44,572 nt of DNA from Microbacterium sp. MYb72 (GCF_002979415.1 NZ_PCOT01000033.1:1-44572); one strand, 5' to 3'; counted from the stretch's first letter, positions 10,284 through 19,119 are shown. A program made the numbers and translations. The notes: generated from the letters alone by a model not told the origin.

Positions 10284-11345
10284 ATGACGACAGTGGCGGT
10301 GCAGAGACAGGCGCAGCGGCGCAGGTCTCCGCTGATCGGCTACCTGCTGCGCCGGATCGGGACCTCCCTGCTCCTGCTGGTGGGAGTCACGATCGTGACC
10401 TTCGCGCTCACGAACCTGGTGCCGGGCGACCCCGTGTCGGCCGCGCTGGGTGAGGGCGCGTCGCAGAACCCGGCGACGCGAGAGGCGTTCATCCAGGCGC
10501 ACGGGCTCGATCAGCCGCTGATCGTGCAGTACTTCATCTACATGGGGAATCTCCTCCGCGGAGACCTCGGCACGTCGCTGGTGACCGGACGCCCGGTCAC
10601 CAGCGACCTCGCCACCGCGGTGCCCGCGACCATCGAGATCGCGATCGGCGCCATCATCCTCAGCCTCGCGGTGAGCATCGTGCTCGGCACGCTCGCCGCG
10701 TACCGCCGGGGGCTCGTCACCGACCAGGTGATCCGCGTGGTCACCCTGGTGGGGCTGAGCGTTCCGACGTTCTGGCTCGCGCTGGTCAGCTTCTACGTGT
10801 TCTTCCTGCAGCTGCACATCGCTCCCGGCTCCGGGCGCATCTCGCCGTCGATCCTGCCGCCGCCGAAGATCACCGGCATGTACACGATCGACTTCCTGCT
10901 GAACGGCGACGGCGTCGGCTACTTCGACGCGCTGGCGCATCTGGCGCTTCCGATCCTCGTGCTCTCGCTCGTGACGATCGGACTGCTCACCCGGTTCATC
11001 CGCACCTCGGTGCTGGAGGTGCTGGGCAGCGACTACGTGCGCGCGGCGAGAGCCAAGGGTCTGCCCGCGATGCGCGTGATCCTCGACTACGTGCTGCGCG
11101 GAGCATCCCTCCCCATCCTCACGGTCGTCGGCGTCGCGTTCGGCTCGCTGCTGTCGGGCACCGTGCTCGTCGAGTCGGTGTTCGCATGGCCGGGCCTCGG
11201 CACCTACGCCTACAACTCGGCCGCCAACCTCGACCTCCCCGGCATCATGGGCGTCGGTCTGGTCGTCGGCCTCATCTACCTCCTCATCAACTTCGTCGTC
11301 GACCTGCTCTACGGCGTCCTGGACCCGAGAGTGAGGATCGCATGA
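10284..11345 (+). CDS. ABC transporter permease (DppB-like)
   Basis: 353 aa from ATG 10284, eight bases after the binding-protein stop region. It has the DppB/OppB pattern: an N-terminal helix (RRIGTSLLLLVGVTIVTFAL) followed by NLVPGDPVSAALG, and a permease core ending in LLYGVLDPRVRIA. The coupling motif is DYVRAARAKGLPAMRVILDY. Its stop overlaps the next start by four bases (ATGA). Confidence 0.93.
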   Translation: MTTVAVQRQAQRRRSPLIGYLLRRIGTSLLLLVGVTIVTFALTNLVPGDPVSAALGEGASQNPATREAFIQAHGLDQPLIVQYFIYMGNLLRGDLGTSLVTGRPVTSDLATAVPATIEIAIGAIILSLAVSIVLGTLAAYRRGLVTDQVIRVVTLVGLSVPTFWLALVSFYVFFLQLHIAPGSGRISPSILPPPKITGMYTIDFLLNGDGVGYFDALAHLALPILVLSLVTIGLLTRFIRTSVLEVLGSDYVRAARAKGLPAMRVILDYVLRGASLPILTVVGVAFGSLLSGTVLVESVFAWPGLGTYAYNSAANLDLPGIMGVGLVVGLIYLLINFVVDLLYGVLDPRVRIA

Positions 11346-12253
11346 GCCGCATCGAAGAGGCCGGCGGGCGGTGGCGGTTCCGGTTCCGCTGGCCGCGCGC
11401 CTGGCGCACGCCGCTCGGCGTGATCGGCACGGTCATCGCACTGGCCTGGGTGATCATCGCCTTCACGGCGCAGTGGTGGGTGCCGTTCGACCCGAACGCG
11501 CAGAAGCTCCCCCGACTGCAGCCGCCGGGCATCGACACGCTCCTCGGCACCGACGGCAACGGCCGTGACATCTTCTCCCGTCTGATGACGGGCGCGACCG
11601 TGAGCCTTCCGCTCGCGCTCATGCTCGTGATCGCGGCCATGATCATCGGCACCGTGATCGGCGCCGTCGCCGGCTACTTCGGCGGCTGGGTCGACGAGAC
11701 GCTGATGCGCATCACCGACCTGTTCATGGCGTTCCCGACGGTGATCCTCGCGATGGTGGTCGCCGCATCCCTCGGCCCGTCCCTGTTCAACGCGGTGATA
11801 GCGGCGATCGTGGTGTCGTGGCCGCAGTACTCGCGCGTCACCCGCAGCATCGTGCTGGGTCTCCGCGGGCAGAACTACGTGATCGCCGGGCGCCTGCTCG
11901 GCCACTCGCCGCTGCGCACCCTGTTCGTCGACATCCTGCCGAACATCGCGGGCCCCATGCTCGTGCTCGCGACGCTCGACATCGGCGCGGCGATCCTGCT
12001 GCTCTCCGGGCTCTCCTTCCTCGGTCTCGGCGCTCAGCCGCCGACCCCGGAGTGGGGGTCGATGATCTCCGCGGCGATGCAGAACTTCGACGCGTGGTGG
12101 CTCGGGGTGTTCCCTGGTCTCGCGATCCTCACGGTGGTGCTGGCGTTCAACTTCCTCGGCGACGCGATGCGCGACGTGCTCGACCCGACCGCCGAGATGG
12201 CGCACGAGAAGCAGGCCGAGCACAAGGCCGACGCGAAGGTGGTGACGGCATGA
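11342..12253 (+). CDS. ABC transporter permease (DppC-like)
   Basis: 303 aa. Start overlaps the DppB-like gene by four bases. It has the DppC N-terminal helix (TPLGVIGTVIALAWVIIAF), then the typical LLGTDGNGRDIFSRLMTGA sequence and the EAA-type loop GQNYVIAGRLLGHSPLRTLF. The C-terminus carries LGDAMRDVLDP, the hallmark of this family. Forms the heterodimeric channel with the preceding gene. Confidence 0.93.
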   Translation: MSRIEEAGGRWRFRFRWPRAWRTPLGVIGTVIALAWVIIAFTAQWWVPFDPNAQKLPRLQPPGIDTLLGTDGNGRDIFSRLMTGATVSLPLALMLVIAAMIIGTVIGAVAGYFGGWVDETLMRITDLFMAFPTVILAMVVAASLGPSLFNAVIAAIVVSWPQYSRVTRSIVLGLRGQNYVIAGRLLGHSPLRTLFVDILPNIAGPMLVLATLDIGAAILLLSGLSFLGLGAQPPTPEWGSMISAAMQNFDAWWLGVFPGLAILTVVLAFNFLGDAMRDVLDPTAEMAHEKQAEHKADAKVVTA

Positions 12254-13089
12254 CCGCGCTCAGCATCCGCGACCTCACGATCGACATCGGCCGTCCGCTG
12301 GTGCGCGGCATCTCCCTCGACCTCGAGGCGGGGCGCATCCAGGGTCTGGCCGGAGAGTCCGGTTCGGGCAAGACGCTGACCTCGCTGGCCGTGCTCGGAC
12401 TCCTCCCGCGGCAGGCGCGCACGGGCGGCTCGATCACTCTCTCGGGCACCGAGCTCATCGGCATGCGACGGCGCCAGCTCAACCGGGTCCGCGGCAAGAG
12501 GGTCGCGATGGTGTTCCAGGACCCTTCGGCCTCCCTGCATCCGCAGCTGCCGGTGGGTCGCCAGCTCACCGACCACATGCGCGTGCACCTGAACCTCAAG
12601 AAGGATGCCGCGAAGGCGAGGGCGATCGAGCTGCTCGAGATCGTGCAGGTGCCGAACCCGGCCGAGGCGCTGAAGCGCTACCCGCATCAGTTCTCCGGCG
12701 GACAGCGTCAGCGCATCGCGATCGCCTGCGCGCTCGCGTGCGACCCCGAGGTGCTGTTGGCCGACGAGCCGACGACCGCACTCGACGTCACGGTGCAGGC
12801 CGGCATCCTGAGGCTGCTGCGTGACCTCGCGATCGAGCGCAACCTGGCCGTGCTCCTCGTCACGCACGACCTCGGCGTGATGAGCGCCATCGCCGACGAC
12901 GTCGCGGTCATGAAGAACGGCGAGATCGTGGAGCGGGCCGACCGCGAGACGCTCTTCCTCTCGCCGCAGCACGAGTACACCCGCACGCTGCTCGCCGCGC
13001 TGCCCGGTTCGAAGATCGCCGAGGCGGATGCCGAGCACCAGGAGGTCGCGGTGGAGACACCGCGCGAGGAGGAGGCGACGGATGAGTGA
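12250..13089 (+). CDS. ABC transporter ATPase (DppD-like)
   Basis: 279 aa, overlapping the previous stop by four bases. Walker A is GESGSGKT, the signature is FSGGQRQR, Walker B is VLLADEPTTALD, and the switch His is in VTHDLG. It energises the peptide importer. It is shorter than typical DppD (about 320-330 aa) and lacks the C-terminal Cys-rich iron-sulfur-type extension seen in some oligopeptide ATPases. Confidence 0.92.
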   Translation: MTALSIRDLTIDIGRPLVRGISLDLEAGRIQGLAGESGSGKTLTSLAVLGLLPRQARTGGSITLSGTELIGMRRRQLNRVRGKRVAMVFQDPSASLHPQLPVGRQLTDHMRVHLNLKKDAAKARAIELLEIVQVPNPAEALKRYPHQFSGGQRQRIAIACALACDPEVLLADEPTTALDVTVQAGILRLLRDLAIERNLAVLLVTHDLGVMSAIADDVAVMKNGEIVERADRETLFLSPQHEYTRTLLAALPGSKIAEADAEHQEVAVETPREEEATDE

Positions 13090-13921
13090 GGTTGCTGTCC
13101 TCGATGCCCGCGATGTGGTGGTGCGGTACCCCGGCACCCCGCCGGTGATCGCCGTCAACGGCGTCTCGCTGAGCGTCGCCCCCGGCGAGACCGTCGCGCT
13201 GGTCGGCGAGTCCGGCAGCGGAAAGTCGAGCCTGGCCCGAGCCGCCGTGGGCATCGAGAAGCTCGCCGCGGGGACCGTGCGGTTCCGTGACGCTCCGGTG
13301 ACCCCGCTCGGGATTCGCCGCCGATCGACCGCGCTCACCGGCATCCAGATGGTGTTCCAGGATCCGTCCACATCGCTGAACCCGCGGCGCCGCATCGGCG
13401 ATCAGATCGCCGACGGCATCGCGACCGCCAAGGCGCGGGGAGCCGAGGGGTCGAGGGTCGAGGAGTGGCTGGAGAAGGTCGGCCTCCCCACCACGGTCAC
13501 CTCGCGCTTCCCGCATCAGTTCTCCGGTGGCCAGAAGCAGCGCATCGCCATCGCGCGGGCGCTCGCCGCGCGGCCGTCGCTGCTCGTGGCCGATGAGCCG
13601 ATCTCGGCGCTGGACGCCTCGACGCAGACCAGCGTCGCCGGTCTCATGCGCGACCTCGTCGCCGAGGCGGGGGCCGGGATGCTGTTCATCTCGCACGACC
13701 TCGCCGTGGTGCGCCGCATCGCCGACCGGACGTTCGTGCTCTACTCGGGTCGCGTGATGGAGTCGGGCCCCACGGACCGCGTGTGGTCGGACCCGCAGCA
13801 TCCGTACACCCAGGCGCTGCTCGCCGCGATCCCGGAGCCGGACGGTGCAGGGCGCATTCCTGAGGCCCCCTCGACCGACGACCGCATCCTGTGGTCCGAG
13901 GTGCCGCCGGTCCTGGGCTGA
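13082..13921 (+). CDS. ABC transporter ATPase (DppF-like)
   Basis: 279 aa, starting eight bases inside the preceding ATPase gene. Walker A GESGSGKS, signature FSGGQKQR, Walker B LLVADEPISALD and switch His in ISHDLA are all intact. The QHPYTQALLAAIPEPD segment near the C-terminus is the standard oligopeptide/dipeptide transporter tail. It completes the five-gene importer as the second nucleotide-binding subunit. Confidence 0.92.
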   Translation: MSEVAVLDARDVVVRYPGTPPVIAVNGVSLSVAPGETVALVGESGSGKSSLARAAVGIEKLAAGTVRFRDAPVTPLGIRRRSTALTGIQMVFQDPSTSLNPRRRIGDQIADGIATAKARGAEGSRVEEWLEKVGLPTTVTSRFPHQFSGGQKQRIAIARALAARPSLLVADEPISALDASTQTSVAGLMRDLVAEAGAGMLFISHDLAVVRRIADRTFVLYSGRVMESGPTDRVWSDPQHPYTQALLAAIPEPDGAGRIPEAPSTDDRILWSEVPPVLG

Positions 13922-13941
13922 GCGCCCGGAGTCGATCGACG

Positions 13942-13973
13942 AAGGCCCCTGCGGATGCATCCGCAGGGGCCTT
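13942..13973 (+). terminator. Strong terminator after the peptide ABC operon
   Basis: A perfect 32-bp palindrome with arms AAGGCCCCTGCGGATG and CATCCGCAGGGGCCTT begins 20 bases after the DppF-like stop. It ends in TTT and is followed by GCGCG, so it is a stem of 14 or more pairs with a short T-tract. It could act on both strands. Confidence 0.8.
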
Positions 13974-14008
13974 TGCGCGTTCGGGCGGAGCCCACGCGCA
14001 GCTCGCAG

Positions 14009-14072
14009 CCTCGGCGGCGTGCGCGTCTCGGCGGCGTGCGTATCTCGGGCGTGCGCCTCTCGGGCGTGCGCC
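14009..14072. repeat. Four short tandem repeats upstream of the iron operon
   Basis: Units of 17, 17, 15 and 15 bases follow one another at 14009, 14026, 14043 and 14058. The last two (TCTCGGGCGTGCGCC) are identical. A near-perfect inverted repeat centred on TCTCGTCGAGA follows at 14101-14126. No convincing gene lies in 13974-14198. Confidence 0.5.
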
Positions 14073-14198
14073 TCTTCGGGAGGAGTTCGCAGGCTCGGGC
14101 GGAGGATCTCGTCGAGATCATCCTCCCGAGCGCGCGATGTCCTCCCGAGCGTGCGACGGATGTCGTCATCGAACTCGACTCGCCCGCGGGGACCTAGG

Positions 14199-14217
14199 TA
14201 AGATAAGGCAACCCTAA
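14199..14217 (+). promoter_or_regulatory. DtxR/IdeR iron box
   Basis: TAAGATAAGGCAACCCTAA matches the 19-bp DtxR/IdeR consensus TWAGGTWAGSCTWACCTWA at 16 of 19 positions. It overlaps a possible -10 (TAAGAT, 14199-14204) and ends 17 bases before the ATG of the iron-binding lipoprotein. Iron-loaded DtxR/IdeR would be expected to repress from here. Confidence 0.75.
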
Positions 14218-14234
14218 CTCGATGAAGGACTCTC

Positions 14235-15275
14235 ATGCCCTCCACTCGCACCCGGGCGATCACCGCCCTCCTCGCCGCCGCCCTGGCTGCTGCCGCCCTC
14301 ACAGCCTGCGCCCCGGCATCCGAATCCGGGGGAGCGGCGCCCGTGGGCGACCCCGACGCCTTCCCCGTCACGGTGGAGCACGCCTACGGCGAGACGACCG
14401 TGCCCGCGCAGCCGACGCGCATCGTCTCGGTCGGCATGACCGAGCAGGACACTCTGTGGGCGCTCGGTCTCGAGCCCGTCGGCGTGACCGAATGGTACGG
14501 CGGTCACGACTTCGCGTCCTGGCCGTGGGCCGACGGCGCCAGGGGAGACTCCGAGCCCGAGGTGCTCACGACCAGCGACGGGCTCGACTTCGAGGCGATC
14601 GCCCTGCTCGACCCTGACCTCATCATCGGAACGAACGCCGGCCTCACGAAAGAGGACTACGAGCGACTGAGTGAGATCGCGCCCACCGTCGCCCACTCCG
14701 CCGACTACCCCATGTACTTCGAGCCGTGGGACGTGCAGACCCTGCAGATCGGCGAGGCCACCGGTCTGCTCGACGAGGCGCAGAAGCTCGTCGACGACAT
14801 CGACCAGCAGTTCGCCGACGCGGCCGAGGCGCACCCGGAGTTCGCCGGCACGCCCGTCGTCTTCCTGCAGAACGCGATCTACGACGGAAGCGCCATCGCC
14901 TACCAGGACGGACTGAGCACCGACTTCCTCACCGGCCTCGGACTCGTCGTGCCGAGCGAGATCGACGCCTACGCCCCTGAGGACGAATCGGGCGGTCAGG
15001 CCTACATCCCCGTCGAGAACCTCGACGTGCTGAACGCCGCCGAGGTGCTCATCTGGGGCACCGAGTCCGAAGAAGACGTCTCGGCGCTGGAAGACACGGC
15101 CTTCGTGTCTGCGCTCACTCCGCAGAAGTCCGGCAAGGTCGTCTACACCGACGGGGTGACGGCCGGCGCCATCTACTTCTCGTCTCCGCTCAGCCTGCCG
15201 TACGTGCTCAAGACGCTCGTCCCCGCTCTGACGACGGCCGTCAGCGGTGGAGGCCCTGCGCGCACCGCGGAGTGA
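14235..15275 (+). CDS. Siderophore/iron ABC transporter substrate-binding lipoprotein (FepB/FhuD type)
   Basis: 346 aa, ATG 14235 with AAGGAC upstream. Lipoprotein signal with lipobox LTACAP (Cys about residue 25). The mature protein is a TroA/FepB-type helical-backbone binding protein: RIVSVGMTEQDTLWALGLEPVGVTE is its typical first lobe, and DFEAIALLDPDLIIGTNAGL the characteristic strand-turn. It would bind a ferric-siderophore outside the membrane. The iron box upstream agrees. Overlaps the next gene by four bases. Confidence 0.92.
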   Translation: MPSTRTRAITALLAAALAAAALTACAPASESGGAAPVGDPDAFPVTVEHAYGETTVPAQPTRIVSVGMTEQDTLWALGLEPVGVTEWYGGHDFASWPWADGARGDSEPEVLTTSDGLDFEAIALLDPDLIIGTNAGLTKEDYERLSEIAPTVAHSADYPMYFEPWDVQTLQIGEATGLLDEAQKLVDDIDQQFADAAEAHPEFAGTPVVFLQNAIYDGSAIAYQDGLSTDFLTGLGLVVPSEIDAYAPEDESGGQAYIPVENLDVLNAAEVLIWGTESEEDVSALEDTAFVSALTPQKSGKVVYTDGVTAGAIYFSSPLSLPYVLKTLVPALTTAVSGGGPARTAE

Positions 15276-16306
15276 CGAGCGCGACGCGGACGACGCGCGC
15301 CCCGACGGTCATCTCCGGCCGCCGGGTCGCGCTCGTCTTCGTGCTCGCGGCCGCCGGACTCCTGCTGGCCGGGGTCATCGGCCTCACCGTCGGCACGCGG
15401 CTGATCGGCCTCGGCACGGTCGTCGACGCGGTCCTGCGATTCGACGGGGATGCTCTGCAGCTCGTCGTCCGCGAGTCGCGGATCCCGCGGACGGTCATCG
15501 GCATCGTGGTCGGGCTCGCGCTCGGCGCCGCGGGAGCCGTCATGCAGGGGCTCACCCGCAACGCGCTCGCGGACCCCGGCATCCTCGGCGTGAACGCCGG
15601 CGCCTCGGTGGCCGTCGCGATCGCCGTGGCCGCGCTGGGACTGTCGTCGTTCCCCGTGCTGATGGCGTTCGCCCTCCTCGGTGCGCTCATCGCCACCGCG
15701 ATCGTGGTGCTGCTCTCCGCCGCGGCCGGTGACGGCAGCCCGGTGACGCTCGTGCTCGCGGGCGTCGCCCTCGCCGCGGTGCTCGGCGGCGCGACGACCG
15801 CCCTCGTGCTCCTCAACCCGACGGCCTTCCTGCACATGCGCAGCTGGGAGTCCGGGGCCCTCGCCGGGCGCGACCTGTCGATCCTCGCGGTCGCCGGCCC
15901 GTTGATCGCCGTGGGTCTGGTGCTGGCGCTGCTCCTCACCAGAAGCCTCGACGTGCTCGCCCTCGGCGATGACACGGCGGCTTCGCTCGGCGTGCCGATG
16001 CGACTCGTGCGCGCGGGTGCGGTCGTCGTCGTCACGCTCCTCGCCGGCACCGCCACGGCTGTCGCCGGACCGATCGCGTTCCTCGGACTCGCGGTGCCGC
16101 ACATCGCCCGCGGGCTGGTCGGCGCCTCGCAGAAGGCGATCGTGCCGCTCTCGGCGCTGCTCGGCGCGATCGTCATCGTGCTGGGCGACGTCGTCGGACG
16201 CCTCGTCATCGCACCGCAGGAGGTGCCGGTGGGCATCGTCATGGCCTTCGTCGCGGCACCGTTCATGGTGTGGATCGGCCGTCGCAGAAGCCTGACGCAG
16301 CTGTGA
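15272..16306 (+). CDS. FecCD-family iron-siderophore permease 1
   Basis: 344 aa, GTG start overlapping the binding-protein stop (GTGA). About ten hydrophobic segments. FecCD motifs include SRIPRTVIGIVVGLALGAAGAVMQGLTRNALADPGILGVNAGA and GPIAFLGLAVPHIAR near the C-terminus (shown here as family landmarks in pieces: RIPRTVIGIVVG, MQGLTRNALADPG, AFLGLAVPHIAR). Forms a heterodimer with the next permease. Confidence 0.93.
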   Translation: MTSATRTTRAPTVISGRRVALVFVLAAAGLLLAGVIGLTVGTRLIGLGTVVDAVLRFDGDALQLVVRESRIPRTVIGIVVGLALGAAGAVMQGLTRNALADPGILGVNAGASVAVAIAVAALGLSSFPVLMAFALLGALIATAIVVLLSAAAGDGSPVTLVLAGVALAAVLGGATTALVLLNPTAFLHMRSWESGALAGRDLSILAVAGPLIAVGLVLALLLTRSLDVLALGDDTAASLGVPMRLVRAGAVVVVTLLAGTATAVAGPIAFLGLAVPHIARGLVGASQKAIVPLSALLGAIVIVLGDVVGRLVIAPQEVPVGIVMAFVAAPFMVWIGRRRSLTQL

Positions 16307-17316
16307 GCGTCGTGCATCGGGGGCGTCGGCGGCTGAGCGGGCACGCACGTCTGGGCATGTCCGCCCTCGTCGCGGTGGTCGTCGTCGCGTTCCTCGCGAG
16401 CCTGTGCATCGGCGACACCGCGATCGATCCCCTGCGTGTGCTGCAGTCTCTCTTCAGCGCCGACGGCGGCGTGCGCATGGTCGTCGTCGGATGGCGGATG
16501 CCGAGGGCTCTCGCCGCGATCGTGTTCGGCGCCGCCCTGGCGCTGGCCGGGGCGGTCTTCCAGGTGATCACGCGCAATCCGCTCGGCAGTCCCGACGTGA
16601 TCGGCCTCACCACCGGCGCGTACACCGGCGCCCTCGTCGTGATGACGGGAGGGCTGGCCGGCTCGGGAGCGCTGGTGACGCTCGGCGCCGTCATCGGCGG
16701 ATTCGCCACCGCCGCCCTGGTCGGGGTGCTCGTCGCGGGAAGGGGAGCGCTCGGGTATCGCATCGTCATCGTGGGCATCGGCGTCGGCGCCGTCCTCGCC
16801 GCCGTGAACGCGTGGATGCTGCTGAGAGCCCGTCTCGAGGTGGCGATCTCCGCCGCGATCTGGGGCGCCGGGTCGCTCGGCGGCGTCACCTGGCAGCAGA
16901 TCCGACTGCCCTTCGCTGTCATCGCCGTGCTGCTCGTCGCGCTCGCCTGCGCTCGCCGCGGGCTCTGGCTCGTGCAGCTCGGGGACGACATCGGCACCGG
17001 TCTCGGCGGCCGCATGGGGTGGAGCAAGATCGGCCTCGTGGCGATCGCCGTCGGCCTCACCGGGGTGGTCACGGCGATCGCCGGCCCCATCTCGTTCGTG
17101 GCGCTCGCGGCGCCGCACCTCGCGAAGTCCATCGTGAAGTCCGGGACGGCGCACCTCGTGGCGACGGCCCTGATGGGCGCTGCGCTGCTGTGCGTCTCCG
17201 ACCTCATCGGACAGAACGTCGTCCCGAAGCATGCGCTCCCCGTGGGCGTGGTCACCCTCGTGCTCGGCGGCGTGTACCTCATCTGGCTCGTGGTGCGCGG
17301 CAGCAGAAGAAGATAG
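16303..17316 (+). CDS. FecCD-family iron-siderophore permease 2
   Basis: 337 aa. GTG at 16303 overlaps the previous stop by four bases; the earlier in-frame ATG at 16270 would invade permease 1. FecCD landmarks are WRMPRALAAIVFGAALALAG, VITRNPLGSPDVIGLTTGA and PISFVALAAPHLAK. The usual third component, a FecE/FhuC ATPase, does not follow: the next gene is on the opposite strand. Confidence 0.92.
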   Translation: MSVVHRGRRRLSGHARLGMSALVAVVVVAFLASLCIGDTAIDPLRVLQSLFSADGGVRMVVVGWRMPRALAAIVFGAALALAGAVFQVITRNPLGSPDVIGLTTGAYTGALVVMTGGLAGSGALVTLGAVIGGFATAALVGVLVAGRGALGYRIVIVGIGVGAVLAAVNAWMLLRARLEVAISAAIWGAGSLGGVTWQQIRLPFAVIAVLLVALACARRGLWLVQLGDDIGTGLGGRMGWSKIGLVAIAVGLTGVVTAIAGPISFVALAAPHLAKSIVKSGTAHLVATALMGAALLCVSDLIGQNVVPKHALPVGVVTLVLGGVYLIWLVVRGSRRR

Positions 17317-17379
17317 TTGCGCCGCGGAGTGCCGTGAAGCGCAGCGCGGACGGGCGGGGCCGGATTCCGCGTCGACCGG

Positions 17380-17880
17380 TCAGGAGCTGCGCAGTGAAGG
17401 CTGCACTGCAGGTGCTCCCTCGAGTGCGTTCCCGTGCTCTCTGGCCTTCCTGTCTCGTGACGTGTACGCGAGAGACAGTCCAGCCACCGCAAGCCAGCAT
17501 GCCGTCCACAACCCCTGTCCGGGGACGCCGTCGGCGCTGCCCCATTGGACCCAGGAGAACCCGGAATCTGCGATCGGGCACGCGAGGAGGACCGCAGCGA
17601 TCGCTATCGCTCCCATCGGATTCAGCGGGACGACGCGTGCCACCACGAGCACGACAACGAGTGCGGCGAGGATGTACCACCACCCCAGGAGGGCCGTCAT
17701 GTCGTACGACGACATCGCCTCAGAGCAGACCGCGTTCATGTTCTTCCCGGAGGCGCCGGCGCAAGGGGCCCAATACGACGAGGAATCCCATGTCACCCAG
17801 AGGGCGAACCCGATGAGGACGGCAGCGCACACCACGCGAACCGGTCCTTGGATACGTTGACGCAGCCCCATGTTCGACAT
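17380..17880 (-). CDS. Small four-helix membrane protein, function unknown
   Basis: 166 aa. I chose ATG 17880 because GGCAGGT lies just upstream; an ATG at 17901 adds seven residues without a ribosome site. Four hydrophobic segments run at about residues 16-33, 64-85, 90-106 and 124-141. The first loop contains two Cys (WAPCAGASGKNMNAVC) that could form an extracytoplasmic disulfide. Codon use is less GC-extreme than in the flanking transport genes. It lies beside a secreted protein gene and may belong to the same small island. Confidence 0.68.
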   Translation of the reverse strand: MSNMGLRQRIQGPVRVVCAAVLIGFALWVTWDSSSYWAPCAGASGKNMNAVCSEAMSSYDMTALLGWWYILAALVVVLVVARVVPLNPMGAIAIAAVLLACPIADSGFSWVQWGSADGVPGQGLWTACWLAVAGLSLAYTSRDRKAREHGNALEGAPAVQPSLRSS

Positions 17881-17990
17881 GCTAGACCTGCCTGCTTCCA
17901 TTGAGTAGTGATATCCATCCGCACCGAAGGTGGTGGCGGAGCCGAGCTTCTGCCAGAGCCCTGTGCGGGCCCCGGCAGAAGCGGCGAAGA

Positions 17991-18464
17991 TCAGCACGGA
18001 CGCAGCATCGTGACGTTCGCGCCGAGGTTGTTCACCTTGTACCAGACGCCGGTCGTGCCTGTGTTCCTGTAGGACGTCGGAGTTCCCAGGCCGGCGCCGA
18101 CCTTCATGGCGAGACAGGACTTGGGGCCGACGTAGACGGCATCCCAGTCGTAGAAGCGGCCAGAGGAGTCCTTGAAGATGTTCGAGTTCTTGTACGAATC
18201 CAAGGTGGCGGTCACACCGGTCACGGTTCCCACGTTCGTGGTGCCCGAGAAGTTCGTACCGATCCGGATGCTCACCCCTGACGTGTTGTAGAAGATGCCA
18301 CAGAGCACGCCGACCTGGTTGGCCGTGCAACGGTTGTCCGTCGCTTCTGCAGGGGCCGAGCCGAGCGCTGCGATCGTGCAGGCCACGAGCACGGCGCACA
18401 CTGCGGTGAGGAGCTTCTTGACCGGTCCTCGTTGAACCCACGTGGTCGTTGTTGCATCAGACAT
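17991..18464 (-). CDS. Secreted cysteine-containing small protein
   Basis: 157 aa from ATG 18464, with AAGGAGG seven bases upstream; the ATG at 18470 is too close to that site. A Sec signal peptide (KKLLTAVCAVLVACTIAALG) ends near SAPAEA-TD. The mature part, about 115 residues, has four Cys (RCTANQVGVLCGIFYN, KSCLAMK and a terminal RPC) and is rich in Gly, Thr, Asn and Tyr. The spacing recalls small secreted beta-proteins such as I36-type inhibitors, but the match is too weak to name. Divergent from an XRE regulator. Confidence 0.75.
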   Translation of the reverse strand: MSDATTTTWVQRGPVKKLLTAVCAVLVACTIAALGSAPAEATDNRCTANQVGVLCGIFYNTSGVSIRIGTNFSGTTNVGTVTGVTATLDSYKNSNIFKDSSGRFYDWDAVYVGPKSCLAMKVGAGLGTPTSYRNTGTTGVWYKVNNLGANVTMLRPC

Positions 18465-18730
18465 TCCCATTCCTCCTTCTGCGCACCTCGGTGGTGCGTA
18501 GGACGAGGCAACAGCAGGGCACTTCGGTGCACCAGCGCACAGAATGCCTTGACAGGGGGCGCTCGACGCGGCATGCACATCGATCTCGAACGATGCTGTG
18601 TCGGCCCAGAATCGGCTTCGTCGAACGGACACACGGCCAGTTCACCTTGGCCACAAGTCCCTAGTGAACGGGGTGTCGTTGCGCTAACTTTTCGGGACCG
18701 CGTCAGGGGGCTGGGGCGGCTGGGGGCGAC

Positions 18731-19042
18731 ATGAGCGCAATTGATCAGGCAGTATTCGGCGTCGCGCGGCAGGTGTTCCGCGCACGCATTCTGCGTGGCT
18801 TCTCGCAAGAGCGTGTTGCATATGAGGCCGAGATCGCCGTGCACACATACCGTCGACTCGAAACGGGTGCGGGGGGCTCGTCGCTCGATTCTCTGATCCG
18901 CACAATGGTCGTGCTCGAAATGGACCGCCTCGACTTTCCTTGTGCAGATGTCCCACCAGAAGTCCCGAGAAGCAGGAACGCCGACGAGCTGACTGCGGGA
19001 TGTCGGCACTGTCGGTTCTCGAAGTCATCGATGACCGCATAG
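18731..19042 (+). CDS. XRE-family helix-turn-helix regulator
   Basis: 103 aa, ATG with GGGGGCG upstream. The HTH spans about residues 18-60 (FRARILRGFSQERVAYEAEI then AVHTYRRLETG), with the usual 'sq' and 'yrrlE' features. After it comes a short C-terminal tail without ligand domain; it contains Cys and His (GCRHCRF). It is divergent from the secreted protein across 266 bases and is the likely regulator of this small island. Confidence 0.75.
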   Translation: MSAIDQAVFGVARQVFRARILRGFSQERVAYEAEIAVHTYRRLETGAGGSSLDSLIRTMVVLEMDRLDFPCADVPPEVPRSRNADELTAGCRHCRFSKSSMTA

Positions 19043-19107
19043 TCTGCCGCGGGCGGGAACGCCACTGTCGGATGCGGCGAGGGGTCGAGGCGGACCGGGC
19101 CTGTGGC

Positions 19108-19113
19108 TATCAT
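19108..19113 (+). promoter_or_regulatory. -10 element of a probably leaderless CoA-transferase message
   Basis: TATCAT is followed by exactly six bases and then the GTG at 19120. No ribosome site precedes that GTG, which fits transcription starting at the start codon. Confidence 0.45.
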
Positions 19114-19119
19114 GTCTCG

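Noticed and set aside
8711..10285. 524-codon antisense open frame across the peptide-binding lipoprotein
   Set aside because: Low-complexity antisense shadow; the plus strand encodes a clear binding protein with lipobox.
15241..17232. 663-codon antisense open frame across the FecCD permeases
   Set aside because: Arg/His/Asp-rich shadow with no domain; permease motifs are clear on the other strand.
18272..19009. 245-codon minus-strand frame across the XRE gene and intergenic region
   Set aside because: No ribosome site or recognisable domain, and it conflicts with both the HTH gene and the signal-peptide gene.
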